64,000 bases of DNA from Rehmannia glutinosa (lineage: Eukaryota; Streptophyta; Magnoliopsida; Lamiales; Orobanchaceae). The notes beneath the pieces are model-generated. The model saw only the letters and a program-made list of their open reading frames with translations, did not search any database and was not told the origin of the DNA. Of this stretch, positions 34,640 to 47,348 are shown piece after piece. Within the stretch, counting starts at the first letter, position 1; the number at the start of each line of letters is the position of its first letter. The translations under genes were made by a program, and so were the position numbers. The stretch lies in NCBI GenBank assembly GCA_016081115.2, contig JABTTQ020001494.1, positions 186,001 to 250,000 of the forward strand, written 5' to 3'.

Positions 34640-37600
34640 TGAGTGCCAAGGAACCTGGTACATGGATAGTGGTCGTTTCCGGATATATGACAGAAATAAG
34701 AAAAACTGTCAAAGTTCAAGGAAGTTAAAGGAGCAAAAGTCATATTTGGAGGAAATGAAGCTCCTGGTGAAATAAGAGGTATTGGATCCATCAAGAGGAA
34801 TGGATTAGAAATCACAGATGTTGCATATGTTGAAGGACTCAACTTCAACTTATCGAGCATCATCAACTCGTGACAAGGGCTACAACGTTGGATTCAACAT
34901 GGGCATATGCCAAATCAAAGATATTGAATCAAATGAAGTTGTCTTTGCAAGGATGTAGACGAGAAAAATATGTATGTAGTGGATTGGTCAATCGCAACAC
35001 CCAAGACTGTCTACTCTTAGCAAAAGAGCACAAATTGAATCAAGTTGGGTGGCACAAAAAAGCCGAGTCACCTGAATTTCAAAACAATTAAAAAGTGGCA
35101 AGAAGTCATCTTGTGGAAGGACTACCAGACTCTGATACAAAAAGGAGAGTATATGTGACACATGTCGAAGGGAAAACAAATCAAGTCGTCATTCAAAGAA
35201 AAGACATGCCCATCTTCAACAAGAATATTGCATCCGCTTCATATGGATCTATTTGGCCCAAAGTGGAACCACCAAAGATAAGTGGAAAGAAATACACCTT
35301 GGTGGTAGTAGATGACTACTCAAGATATACATGGACAATATTCATGTGTAAGAAAAGAAACTCTACAAAAACTACCACGGTGATGAAGAGGATTCAAAAA
35401 CGAGAAGAGTCAAACCATTATCAAAATAAGATCGGACAGAGGAACCGAGTTTGTCAATGGAATAATAACTCAAGTATTGTATTGAGAATGGTATTGGTCA
35501 TGAACTATCGCAACAAGGACTCCCGCGTGAGAATGGAGTTGCGAGAAAGAAGAAGCAGAACCCTCAAAAAGAAGAAGGACCATGTTAGTCAAGCAGAGTT
35601 ACCAAAAAGATTTTAGGTCAAGCAATCAACACACTTGCTACACCCAAAACAGATGTATGATAAGCATACCGGTGACAAAGACTCCTATGAGATTTGGTGG
35701 AAGAAAACCAAATGTTGCATATTTGAGAATATTTGGATGTAAATGCTTCATCCACAACAATGGCAAAGACAATCTAAAGGCTTTTGATGCTAAAGCCGAT
35801 GAAGGTATCTTCTTAGGATACTCATTTGAAAGCAAAGCCTACTGAGTACTCAACAAAAGAACTATGGTTGCGGAAGAATCCATTCATGTGGTATTCGATG
35901 AGCCAAATGTAAATGGAGAAGACATTGAAGAGTCGGTGATAAGTGAATCATCCAACCATACGTAAGAGTCCCTATCTTTGTCAAGCCGAAGCCGGGTTTA
36001 TCAATTGAAGAAGATGAGATTCTTGAATCTCAAAACAGTGGAAAATTTGCGGCTAAGTGATTACGAGAGAGCGACCACCACGACACGTACCGCAAGTCGA
36101 TCAATCCGGCTAACTCACTCCAACCGATGTAAGATGGCCGAGAGATCATCCACCGAACTTGTCATTGGAGATATAAGAGAAGGTGTCAAAACAAGATCCG
36201 AACTCAACTAGAAGCCATGTTCACATGCTTCATCTCGCAAATAGAACCCAAAGACGTGTCACAAGCTTTGGACGACACACATTGGATTCAAGCTATGCAA
36301 GAAGAGTGAATCGGTTTGAAAGAAATAAAGTATGGGAATTAGTGCAAAGACCCATACATCAAAATGTTATTGGCACCAAATGGGTGTTCGAAATAAGATG
36401 AACGAGGAAGGTTACGTGGTAAGAAACAAAGCAAGACTAGTAGCCAAAGGATATTGCCAAGAAGAAGGGATATATTTTGATGAAACATTTGCCCTCGTAG
36501 CAAGATTGGAAGCTATAAGGATGTTTCTTGCCTATCTTGCTCACAAGGATTTCATTGTATATCGGATGGATGTAAAAAGTGCATTCTGAATGGTTTATTG
36601 GAAGAAGAAGTGTATATTGAACAACCTCCAGGATTTGAGCGAGAAGACTCTTGGAGATAAGGTATACAAACTCAAGAAAGCTCTATATGGATTGAAACAG
36701 GCACCCGAGCTTGGTATGATACCTTGTCACAATTCCTAAGCGAAAATGGATTCACAAAAGGAAAAGTAGATAGAACACTTTTTTTAATTCAAGACAAAAA
36801 AGAGTATCTTGCTTGTTCAAATATATGTGGATGACATCATTTTTGGATCTACAAACAAAGAGTTTGTGTGAAAATTTTCAAACCTCATGCAAAGTAAATT
36901 TGAAATGAGCATGATGGGAGACGACATTCTTCCTTGGACTCCAAGTGAAACAAAGTGAAGGAATGAACCTTCATAAGTCAAACAAAATACACCAGAGATT
37001 TAATGAAGAAGTTTGGTATGGAGGATAAATCTTCGTAAAAATACCAATGAATACATCGGTCAAAATGGACATGGATGCGGATGGCAAGCTCAGATCAAAC
37101 AAGATACTGAGCACTTATTGGATCATTGCTCTATCTCACAAAGAAGGGCCGACATCACCTTTCTTTGCAAGGTGTATGTGCAAGATTTCAATCTGCTCCA
37201 AAAAGAGAGCCATATGACAAAGACTAAGAGAATTTTGAGATACTTGAAAGGAAGCCAAGAAGTAGGCCTATGGTATCCAAAGGAAGGTGGATTCAAGCTA
37301 ATTGGCTATTGATTCGACTATGCTAGATGCAGAGTGGACAGGAAGAGCACTTGAGGCACATGTCAAATGCTAGGAAACAAGTCGATTTCTGGTTTAGCAA
37401 GAAGCAAAACTCAATAGCCACCTCTGGTGAGGCAGAATACATAAGGGAATTGTTGTGCCCAAGTCCTATGGATGAGACAAGTGAAAGACTATGAAGTTGA
37501 GGAAAAAGAAATTCCAATCATGTGTGATAACACAAGTGCAATAGCAATCACTCAAAATCCTGTGTTGCACTCAAGAACAAAGCATATTGATGTCGATATC

Positions 37601-37745
37601 ATTTCATAAGAGATCACGTTGAAAAGAAGGACATCATCCTGGAATATATCTCAACCGATAAACAACTAGCCGACATCTTCACAAAACCATTATGTGAGTC
37701 AAGATTTGAAGAACTCAAACATGAGTTAGGGTTAATTAAGTGAGT
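34640..37745 (+). pseudogene. Element C pol: protease, integrase, reverse transcriptase, RNase H
   Basis: Domains in order: protease-like FGGNEAPGEIRGIGSI (about 34,740); integrase with WHKKAESPEFQN (damaged zinc site, 35,040), GKKYTLVVVDDYSRYTWTIF (about 35,285-35,344) and the C-terminal FESKAY region (35,835); reverse transcriptase 36,200-36,930 with EGYVVRNKARLVAKGYCQEE, VYRMDVKSAF and the YVDDIIFGSTNKE region near 36,820; RNase H about 37,010-37,745 with KRILRYLKGSQEVGLWYPKE and CDNTSAIAITQNPVLHSRTK. All domains are present; only small frame breaks spoil it, many at CAG/CTG words. Confidence 0.82.
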
Positions 37746-37949
37746 TAACTTTGAAAAGACTCAAAGAAAAGAAATGGAACACAAAAAGTGAAAAGAGTTG
37801 AACACACAAATCATTTCAAGAATCACTGGATCGGAAAAGACAATGACTACACCAAGTCACTAATAATGAGTCACTAAGAGAACTGTGAGAAGTAGAGTTA
37901 AATCGGCTAAGGGATAAGTTTCGAGTCACTTATGAGCAAAGTGACAAAA

Positions 37950-38298
37950 ACGCAAATCGTTTTGACTAAGCGGGAATGTTTTAAGGAATACGTCAAAGAT
38001 AATGATTGGACATAAAGCCGCACACCAAGCTTATGATTGGATATAAATCTTTGCCGCATTAAATACGAGACATTAAATGCTAAATAGGCGTGCAAAATCT
38101 AAGCCGTTGATTTCAATCACATTTCAAAAACCACCCGCACGCCCTTTCATAAACCATATTTAAACCATTTTCATCCGTTTCTCTCTCACACTTCTAAAAC
38201 TGTTCATTTCTTTCTCTCAAAAGCAAAGGCAAAATTCTCTCGAAACCCTATCTATCTTCAAATCAATTTCGAGTTTTTCTTCGATATAATCCTGAAAA
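37950..38298 (+). promoter_or_regulatory. spacer before env-like ORF (element C), weaker motifs
   Basis: The block matches the A, B and D spacers. TGACGTCA has decayed to ATACGTCA-like sequence (near 37,988). GATTGGATATAAATC is at 38,035-38,049, CCGTTGATTTC follows, and a CTCTCTCAC-rich leader leads to ATG 38,299. Confidence 0.4.
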
Positions 38299-41200
38299 AT
38301 GGCACCAACTTATGACTTTACCAAGTTAGGAAAGCAAATCCACACCGGCTCTACGGTGGATTTTGTGGAATGGTGAAACAGGTCCGACGACACCCTAGTG
38401 AAGAAAATCGCTGAAAAGTTGGAAACATCCGGCCGAAACCGTTTTCGATGTTAGAATATCCGATGACATATGTGGAGGAGGTCGCACAATTCTACGTGAA
38501 TGCCGAGATTCACGATGAAGGAATAAAGTCATCTGTTCACGAAAGCGGTGACTATCTCTCGCCAAGGATTTGGCGAACATTGCTCACTACCAGCAGAGGA
38601 GCATCGAGATTAACGAAGCTGATGTAAACTTGGCGATGCTTGGAAAGAAATAGCCAAGCCCGATTTGTCGGCCGATAAAATAGTATACACAACAAACAAG
38701 ACTGCTAAAGGAGGATTATCACAAGTTGTTGGACATAGTTGCCAAATGTATCGACATCAAATTTGGCGACTTTGACCAATCATCAAAGGCAAAGCGATTG
38801 TAATGGCCTGCAATCATCGCGAGAAAAAGAAGATAAAGCGGGCTGAGTTTTGTCTCACAGAGACTCGCCCTTTAACGTGGGGAACAAATCCTTCAAGGAA
38901 GATGGCTCATTTGGAGGATCCCTAGGATATGGCCTAGTGATTGGCCGGCTAATGGAGGTGAAAGGAGTCCCTCTTAGACATGGGAAAGCATTCCATGTTA
39001 ACAAGAGGATGTTCAGAGCAAATCTCTCGGCGCATGAAGAGAGCTTACGCCAAGAGAGGCGACACAAGTGAGGGGAATCGGTGACCCGAAGAAGATACAA
39101 GCTATTTCCTCTCCAACCAAGAAGAAAGCTGCCCCCGCACTGCTAAGCTAAAGAAGATCTTTGCCCCGCAGCAAAGAAAACAAACATGCTCCCGCCCCTG
39201 CGAGAGTCACCGCCCTTGGCGGCGTGTCTCCCCCCTGCTGCGGCCGGTCGAGAAGGACTCCCAAATACCTTCTCCGATCGTCAAAAAGAGGAGAAGGCGA
39301 GAAGCCAAGATGGCCGGCTCCTCGAGAAAAAGACACCAAGACGGCCCCCCGCCGCCCAAGACTCGAAGAAACCGTCTCGAACCAGAAATCCCTCCGGTAC
39401 AAACTAGGAGACAAAGAAGAATTGTCAAGCACTCCGAGCTTGAGCGGCCGAGTCACCACTGGTGGAGCAGACATCGGAGGCTATTTGGAGAAGTAGAGTC
39501 TCCGGATGTAATTGATGAAACAGCCAAGTCTCTTTGAAGCGCGATCGATCACAGAGGCAACCGTAAGACACACGGTGTAGTCCACACATTGAAACACAAG
39601 AAGGCCGATAAAGCGGATAGTGATGTGATGATCCTATCCCCACTTTACCCGGACATCCAAAATCGTCTGCGAGAGTGGAGGAAATGGAAATTGAGTCGAT
39701 CCAGGGAACAATTCCAACGGCCCGAGTTTATAGAAGAAGAAGAGGAACTGTTGAGCTTTCTTGGGATCGACCTGTACTCCAAAGATTTGGATGAAGACAA
39801 GCGCACGGACATCCTGCAGATCTACAAGGACAAGGAGAAAGAAAAGCATGCGAGAGGATTGAGATGACTCCACGGCCGAATCAAGGAGGCGAAGTAGAGA
39901 ATACAAACACAAGAAGAACAACAAGTTGCCATCAACGAAGCTCTCAGGACGATTGAGACTGTCTCGGTGAGGTGCCAATCGCTACGAAGGCTAATGACGC
40001 GCTCGAGGCGTCGAGGCACTGAGGATGGAACGCCCGGGAGTTAACACTGCAGGCGATGAAAGTGCAATCCATGGGGTTGAGACTCCAATGGATGCCACCG
40101 CATGAAGACCCTAAGACAGTGACACTATCGAAGGGAGGACCAAGGCCTCATTGCGGTAAAGAGAGCTTCTTTGGAGGTAATGAAGGCCCACGGGAGGTTG
40201 AGACTTCCGGGTAAGGTAGTCTGAAGTAGAGAACATCCCTCCGCTATCATCGACCCATCCGAGAAGGAGATAAGCGCACTTCATGATTCCCAGGATAATC
40301 CCGATGTCACCTTTCGGGATCAAAAGCGAAGAAGAAGAAGCGAGTCATCCCCCGTGATGATCTAAAAGACTCGGTGCAGATGTTCCAAGCACGAGCAAGT
40401 CGATCCCAAGACTACTCGTCAAACCTTTAATTTTGATGATGAGCCACCAATGGAAATCTCATCATCGTCCGATGACGCATCGATAAGGCCGAGGACAGTC
40501 TACTCAATTGGAAAAATCATTTGAGACCAACCAAGCTATTGAGACAACCGAGGCTCAGCAAAGCGGGACCACTTCACAACAAAACCCGGTGAACGAGTCC
40601 AGCTGCGCAAGCTCCTCAAGCCGCAGAATCGATTCCCAAAAGAACTTCACGCGCACCGCTCATCATCGAACAAATCCCCGGTTGGCGGTGATGAATCCTT
40701 TGTAGAATCTTTTCCTTTTTCCCTGGAGATACAGGAACTCCATGAAGAGTCGAAACGAACAAGCACGCTACCACGACTAGCTCCCGTTTTCAATCGGCAC
40801 CATTGTTCGGTGATTATGATTTTATTTGCATGGCCATCACCGCAACGGAAGAATCACCAAGTCCATGAAGTGTTCAAGGCATTATTTCGCCGAGATTGAG
40901 CGGATGGAGAGGCATCGAGGACTCTATGGATATGCGATCGACAACAGAGATGCCAATCTTCATGGCGATTTAAGAGGCATAACAGTCCGGATCGGGGAAT
41001 GGTGGCAACAAAGAAGAAACAATGCGTGTGGAACAAGTGAGATATTTGGGACATTGTTCAACAAGTCTGCTTTGGTATGGAGAGCTGAAAATCCGATGCA
41101 AAAACGGTTTGAGAGAACATATTGAGCACATGCATGAAGCTCACATTGCCGAGGTTAAGCTAGCTGCGTGAGCAAAACAAGAGTGATCTACTGAGCGTTT

Positions 41201-42331
41201 GGAAGAGACCATGAATACAAAATTCAGCCTTCTCATGGCCGAGATCAAGCCGATTTCAAAGCAGAGTCCAACGCTACTCGATCCGAATTTCGTCCGCATA
41301 CTATACAGACTCGAGACAAAACTCAACTATCAGGCTCGACTTCTTGCTTGCAAGTCTATTTCAGCGTTCCTCTCTCCTTTGATGATGCCAAAAAGGGGAA
41401 GAGGAATACTAAAAAGCTTGAGGGGATCGAAGTTGAGAAGGAAGGAGCAAGTGCGAAGGAAAATCGGTGAGGAAGTGTTAAAACGAGGAAGAAAGGAAAA
41501 TCTCTTTGGGGAAGGATCAAAAGATATGACCTTGATGATTGCACAAACCCTCAACAGGTCTGTCTCAACCGACATTATCGCAGCACAAACTCCTTGTAAC
41601 TCTGTCACTCCAACACTCTTTGTATCTATGGCCGAAAAGAGAAAAACAATTGAAGCGGGGATGAAGGAAGTGGAAGGAAGAATGGATGCCCGAGTTATGA
41701 ACATCTTGAAAGAACATGGAGGCATTCCAATAGAGACAGAGACACTTATGCCATTTCGGATGTCGGACAGAGCCACGATCGTTGATGAATTTAAAACGCT
41801 CGAATCCGAAGGATACTTTGCAAAAATGTCTATGGCTCAAGCTTGGGACTTGTCTTGGGAAAAGGGCCTCACGTTATGTGAAGAAAAGGCGACAGAGCGA
41901 CGAGACTACCGGCGATCCTCTGCTTTGGTCACTCCGCCGGTCACTCATTTGGAAAAAGAAGAAGACCCCAAGAAGATATGCCCGAGGTAGAGGAAGAAGC
42001 GTGGTGGAGGAAGAAGCTTGGACTCCAGGCCCGCCCAAGAATATTGAATACGTAGATCCGGGAAAGAAAGGAGGGATCTCTGGGCCGGGCTTGACCAAGT
42101 GGCAAATTTGCAAGTGGCTAAAAGTAACGCTTGAGTATGCAAAAAGATTAGAAGAAGAAAACAAGAGACAAACTCAGCTATGGGGGAGGAAAGACAGGAA
42201 AGAATAAGAAGAGATGAAGTCGCCAGGAAGGCATATGAAAAGAAAAAAAGAAAGCGGTGACGATGAGAAAAAAAAGAAGAAGAGAAGAAGATCTTGAACA
42301 AGATGAAAGAAGGAGACAATGAAGGAGATGA
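38299..42331 (+). pseudogene. env-like ORF of element C
   Basis: The start is ATG 38,299 (MAPTYDFTKLGKQIHTGSTV). Parts found: the N-terminal domain to about 38,830 in shifted frames; VKGVPLRHGKAFHVNKRMFR (38,956-39,015); a basic Pro/Ala-rich part; PDIQNRLREWRKWKLSRSRE (39,651-39,710) with the following acidic EEEEELLSFLG; and the 41,199-41,990 part, including EETMNTKFSLLMAEIKPI, ARVMNILKEHGGIP and YFAKMSMAQAWDLSWEKGLT. The basic tail EEENKRQTQLW ends at the TGA 42,329-42,331. The order of parts is the same as in A, B and D. Frame breaks are very dense. Confidence 0.72.
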
Positions 42332-42596
42332 AGTGTTCTTTGTCCACCCTTCGTGTATTTTATAATGTAAATACATACCATGTAAGTCTTGAAATAAAGT
42401 CAGTAAATTCTTATTTTTGTAGACAAATACGTCTCGATACACCTTGTAAATAGTTGTGTAAAAGAATAAGAATGTTATGATCAATAAAAAGATTGATTCT
42501 GCGCATACATTCTATATCAATACACTATCTGTATGTATCTTTGCTATTTGCATTTTTGAATGGTTTAAGTTTTGGCATCATCAAAAAGGGGGAAAT

Positions 42597-44170
42597 TGTT
42601 AGGAATTTTATTGTTTAGATTTTGATGAATGCCATGTAAAACTTAGAATAGAAAGTTGGCACCCAATTCTTGTTGTAAAATGCATTGTAACAATTAGAGT
42701 GACAAGGCCGAGTTAAGTCGCCTACGCCCTAACATGCAAGAAGACAATCAAGATGGAAGGAAGACTCTTTGTGAGACAACCGAGTATGGCAAAGAAGAGT
42801 AGACGGGAACTCTATGAAGAAGCGGTGAAATGCGGCTAAGTGGAGTAGATCAGTCAAGTCAACTCGAGAAAAGCCAAGTCTCAAGTTGAAGTGACGGAAG
42901 AGTCATCCAATGATTGGAAGTCGACTCTAAGTCACCTGGGGAAAGCAATGAAATGCGGTCAAGTTGAGATAATCGTAAAAGATCCGTTGCCGCGTAAATC
43001 AAGAGATTTACTTAAACAAGTAATATCTCCATACCACCTTTCTCGGAGTGCTCGGTCCCGAGGAAGCGTGCAAAAGGAATGAACAAATGGGAAGCACTAC
43101 ACCATGTCGAACTCTGAAAAGGTGAAAGAACAATTCATACGAGGAAATGGCAATTCCAAGGACTGCAACAAGTCAAGCCAACGACTGCAAGTGATTTTCA
43201 AAAATAAGCCTATCTCTTCAATGGGCAAATTTTTGAAAGATCACTATAAAAGGCTGAGGAATGACTCTGAGAGAAGGTTACCTGAACCACGAACATTCAA
43301 GAAATCAATTAAAATTATAACCAGAAATACTCTCAAATCATTCAAGATTAATCCTCAAGCCTACATTACGAAGTACATCAATCCAACACTAACCTGTGAA
43401 GGAAAGAGAACTTCAATCAGTTGAAGAGGAAACTTTTGAAGAAAAGGGGTCTACATTCCACGAAGGTTTGTAGGAAGGTTCAAGGTCGAACCAAGTCTTA
43501 AGCTTTTGGAGGGCTTCGTGATCAAATCCAAAGAGCTTGAGCAAGTGAGCTGTAGTAGCAAGGCAGCTGCCCTGTGAAGAAGCTGAGTCGTACGAGAAGC
43601 TTGGTGAGTGATCAAGGCGTCTCGGATCGAGTCCCAAAGGATCAAGTTAGGCTGTGTGATCAAGACTTGTATCCGGATTTGTTACCACTTTGTAAACCGA
43701 TCATTACCTAGTGGATTCCTCCGGGAGTTGGAGAAGAGAGAGTAGAAGAATTACCCCATCTTCGAACCTCTATAAAAATTTCCTTTGTGTCATTTACATT
43801 TCAAAGCATTTTAATTCTGCATTTTTAACTCGCTTATATATCTTTGATAAATTTGCTATCCATTTGATAATACAAGTACTAAACCAAAGACTAAACTCTT
43901 ACTTAATCAAACTTAAGGGTGTTAAGTCTTCCGCTAAAAAACAAAACCACAGTTGAGTTAATTTAGAGTCAACAATCGAGTTATTCCATCAACGGCTCTT
44001 CGTTGAGTCATTTGAGAGACTAACTCTCTTGATCGACTAAATCGATTGTCCATCAAGGACACATTGTGTGTAGAATCAACTCTGTATATTTAAAAGGACT
44101 AAATCGAAAATTTGGTAAGGTTTATTCAACCCCCTTCTAAACCTTACACTTACACCCCTTGGGACCTACA
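42597..44170 (+). repeat. Element C 3' LTR (1574 bp)
   Basis: It begins right after the polypurine tract and ends CCCCTTGGGACCTACA. It is followed by the duplicated AACAA (44,171-44,175) and then by B's env-like sequence. Confidence 0.92.
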
Positions 44171-44175
44171 AACAA

Positions 44176-45460
44176 GTTGTTAGTCCGGCGGGTGAGAATG
44201 CGATGCAAAGACAAAATTGCAAGAACACATTGAACAAATGCATGAATCTCATACTACGAGAGATAAAGCTGCTGCGTGAACATAATAAGAACGAGCTCCT
44301 GCGTGTGGAAGAGAATATGGATCGAAAATTCAGTCTCCTCATGGCTGAGATGAAGTTTGTAGCAGCTGGTGAATCAACGCCACCCGCTCTACGAGTTTCG
44401 TGCGGCTTACTCCCACAGCAGATTGGCGAGAACTCAACTATCGCCAGACTAGACTTCTTGCTTGCTAGCTTGTTTCGGGGTTCCTCTCTCCTTTGATGAT
44501 GCCAAAAAGGGGAAGAGGAATACCAAAAAAAAGGGATCCGAAGGTCGAGAAAGGAGGAAAGCATTTGTGAAGGGAAAGACAGTGAGGAAGTAATAAGAGA
44601 GAAGAAAGAGAAGTCTGTTGAGGGGAAGGTTCGAAAGATGTGACCTTGATGATTGCTAAAACCCCCAACAAGGTCTTATCACGGTGATATTATCAAAGCA
44701 AACTCCCGATGACTATGCCACTCCAACACTCTCTTTGTACCAATGGCCGAAAAGAGAAAGACGATTGAAGCGAGGGATGGAGGAAGTGGAAGGAAGGATG
44801 AATGCCCGAGTTATGGATATTCGGAAACAACATGGAGGCATTCCAATAGGCAGAGACTCTATGCCATTTAAGATCTGGGGAACTAAGCCAAGATATGTTG
44901 ATGAATTCAAGACGCTCGCATCTCAAGGTTACTTCGCAAACATGTCCATGGCTCAAGCACGGGATTTATCTTGGGAAAAAGGTCTCACACTATGTGAAGA
45001 AGGCGACGAGCTGACAGAAACCACGGCGAATCACTCTGCTTTGGTCACTCTATTTGGTCTCTCTTTGGTCACTCACCGGGAAAAAAAGACCCCAGAGTAA
45101 AATACACGCCGAGGAGCGGAGGAAGAAGCGATGGTGGAGGAAGAGGTTTGGACCTAGAACTCTTCCCAAAAACATTGAGTACATAGATCCAGGCAAGAAA
45201 GGAGGGATCTACTAGAAATTTGGATTTGTGAAGTAGCCAACCCGCAAGTGGCTAGGAACAATCTTGAGTATGTGAAGAGAATTGAAGAAGAAAATAAAAG
45301 ACAAACTCGGCTATGGGAGGAAAGACAAGAAAGGAGAAGAGATGAAGCTGCCGGAAGGCGTATGAGAAAAAGAAGGCAAATCAAGATGAGAAGAAAAGGA
45401 AAAGGTCGAGAAGATGACAGAGTGAAGAAGATAAAAAGAAGGAAGCGGCGAAGGAGATGA
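44176..45460 (+). pseudogene. env-like ORF of element B, 3' part
   Basis: This continues 27,200-30,583 after element C. It encodes the coiled coil (KLLREHNKNELLRVEENM-type, 44,260-44,350; FSLLMAEMKFVAAGE), the KRERRLKRGMEEVEGRMNAR part (44,745-44,805), HGGIPIGRDSMPFK, GYFANMSMAQARDLSWEKGL, and the basic tail EEENKRQTRLWEERQERRRD ending RRKRRRR at 45,460. The AATAAA signal is at 45,675-45,680. Confidence 0.75.
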
Positions 45461-45793
45461 AGTGTTTATCCACCCCTTCATGTATTTTACTATGTAAATA
45501 CACTTTATGTAAGTCTTCCGTGACGTTGAATAAAATTATGCAATTTCTATACGTGAGTAGATATAGAACAACATGGTTAGTCTAAGCCTCGTTTAAACTC
45601 TGATACATTTTTTTTAGGCTTAAACTCTGATACACTCTATAAATAGCTATGTAAAGAACAAGAATGTTATGATCAATAAAAGATCGATTATAAGCATACA
45701 TTACGTAGTTCTACATTTGTCTGCGTATGTATCTTTGATGTTAAATAATTGTATGAATGTTTTAAGTTTTGGCATCATCAAAAAGGGGGAAAT

Positions 45794-47348
45794 TGTTGGG
45801 AAATTATTTTGTAGATTTTGATGAATGCCATGTAAAACTTAGAATAGGAAGTTGGCACCCCATTTTTGTTGTAAATTGCATTGTAATAGATAGAAATTTG
45901 GTCAAGTGAGTTAAGTCAGCTATGCCTAAACATGCAAGAAGACAACCGGAGACTAGAAGGAAGACTCATTTGTGAGGCGGTGAGTATGGCAAAGAAGAGA
46001 AGACGGAACTCGATTGAAGGTGCGGTGAGATGCGGTGAGTGAAGTATCGACAAGTCAACTCAAGAAAGCCAAGTCTCAAGGTTGAAGTGACAGAAGAGTC
46101 ATCAAATGATTGGAAGCTGACTCGAAGTCACCTGGGGAAGTTAAGAAAATGCAGTCAAGTCAAGACAATCGAAAGAGATCCGTTTACGTAAATCAAGAGA
46201 ATTACTTAAACAAGTAATACCTCCATCGCCTTTCTTGAAGTGCTCAGTTCCAGAAGCGTGCAAGAGGAATAAACCAATGGGAAGCACTGCACCATGTCAG
46301 AACTCTGAAAAGCTGAAGAATCATTCATACGAGGAAATGGAAATTCCAAGGACTGCAACAAGACAAGCCAACGACCACAAGTGACTTTCAAAAATAAGCC
46401 TATCTCTTCAATGGGCAGATTTTTGAAAGATCACTATAAAAGGCTGAGGAATAACTCTAAGAGAAGGTTACCTGAACCACGAACATTCAAGCAAACATTT
46501 GAACTGTAACCTAATATATTCTCAAATCATTCAAGATCAATCCTCAAGCCTACATTACGAAGGAAATCAATCCAACACTCACCTGTGAAGGAAAGATAAC
46601 TTCAATCAGTTGAAGAGGAAATTTTTGAAGAATCAAGGGGTCTACATTCCACGGAGGATTGTAGGAAGGTTCAAGGTCGAACCAGTCTCAAGTTTTCGGA
46701 GGGCTTCGTGATCAAATCCAAGAAGATTTAGCAAGTGGGTTGTAGTAGCAAAGCCTGCCCTGTGAAGTTTCGAGTCGCACGAGAAGCCATCTGCGTGACC
46801 AAGGCATCTCGATCGAGTCCCAAAGGATCAAGTCGGTTGTGTGATCAAGACTTGTATACGGATCGTTAACCACTCGTATATTGATCAATACTTAGTGGAT
46901 TCCTCCGGGGAGTTGGAGAAGAGAGGAGTAGAAGAATTACCCCATCTTCGAACCTCTATAAAAACTTATTGTGTCATTTACATTTCAACACTTTAATTTC
47001 GCATCTTAATTTTTATTTCACGATAAATTTGCTATCCAATTGATAATCAATCGAGTGCTAAAACCAAGTATTAAAACAAACTTAACCAAATTCAAGGGTG
47101 TTAAGTCTTCCCAAAAACAAATCACGGTCGAGTTAAGTCTTTAGTCAAAACAACTGAGTTATTCTATCAATAGCTTAGTCGAGTCCGTTGAGTGACTAAC
47201 TCTCATTTGATTAACTAACTTAGTCTGTCCATCAAGGACACAATGCACAAGTATTAACTCGAATATTTAAAAGGATTAAATCAAAAGTTGGTAAGGTTTA
47301 TTCAACCCCCCCTTCTAAACCTTACACTCACACCCCTTGGGACCTACA
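45794..47348 (+). repeat. Element B 3' LTR (1555 bp)
   Basis: It is preceded by AAAAGGGGGAAAT, starts TGTTGGGAAATT and ends CTTGGGACCTACA. It is followed by GTGGT and then by the rest of D's LTR. Confidence 0.9.

Larger units (their letters stand above)
30584..44170 (+). mobile_element. Element C: full-length SIRE/Maximus-type Ty1-copia (13.6 kb)
   Basis: The innermost element has 5' LTR 30,584-32,147, primer site 32,150-32,161, gag from 32,275, pol to about 37,745, env-like frame 38,299-42,331, polypurine tract AAAAAGGGGGAAAT (to 42,596) and 3' LTR 42,597-44,170. It is flanked by AACAA at 30,579-30,583 and 44,171-44,175. Removing C and one duplication restores B's env-like frame at the same point where D's copy is continuous (59,480-59,500). 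It is a distinct subfamily: LTR start TGTTAGGAATTTTATTG. Confidence 0.93.
20125..47348 (+). mobile_element. Element B: full-length SIRE/Maximus-type Ty1-copia, carrying C
   Basis: It is complete from LTR to LTR: 5' LTR 20,125-21,671, primer site 21,674-21,685, a shortened gag, pol, env-like frame (27,200-30,583 plus 44,176-45,460), polypurine tract AAAAGGGGGAAAT (45,781-45,793) and 3' LTR 45,794-47,348. It is flanked by the 5-bp duplication GTGGT at 20,120-20,124 and 47,349-47,353. Without C and its duplication it would be about 13.6 kb. It lies opposite to A and D. Confidence 0.9.

Noticed and set aside
42178..42484. Hydrophobic Ser/Leu/Phe-rich minus-strand frame (also 41,945-42,484) as a membrane protein
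   Set aside because: It is the antisense of the charged, basic C-terminal tail of the env-like frame; the same shadow appears in the other copies.
30584..44170. C-to-T decay of methylated cytosines (silencing-driven mutation) as the cause of the many changes in B-D
   Set aside because: The dominant changes are CTG to TCG or CG and CAG to CGG, including single-base losses. Deamination would give TTG, TAG or CAA.
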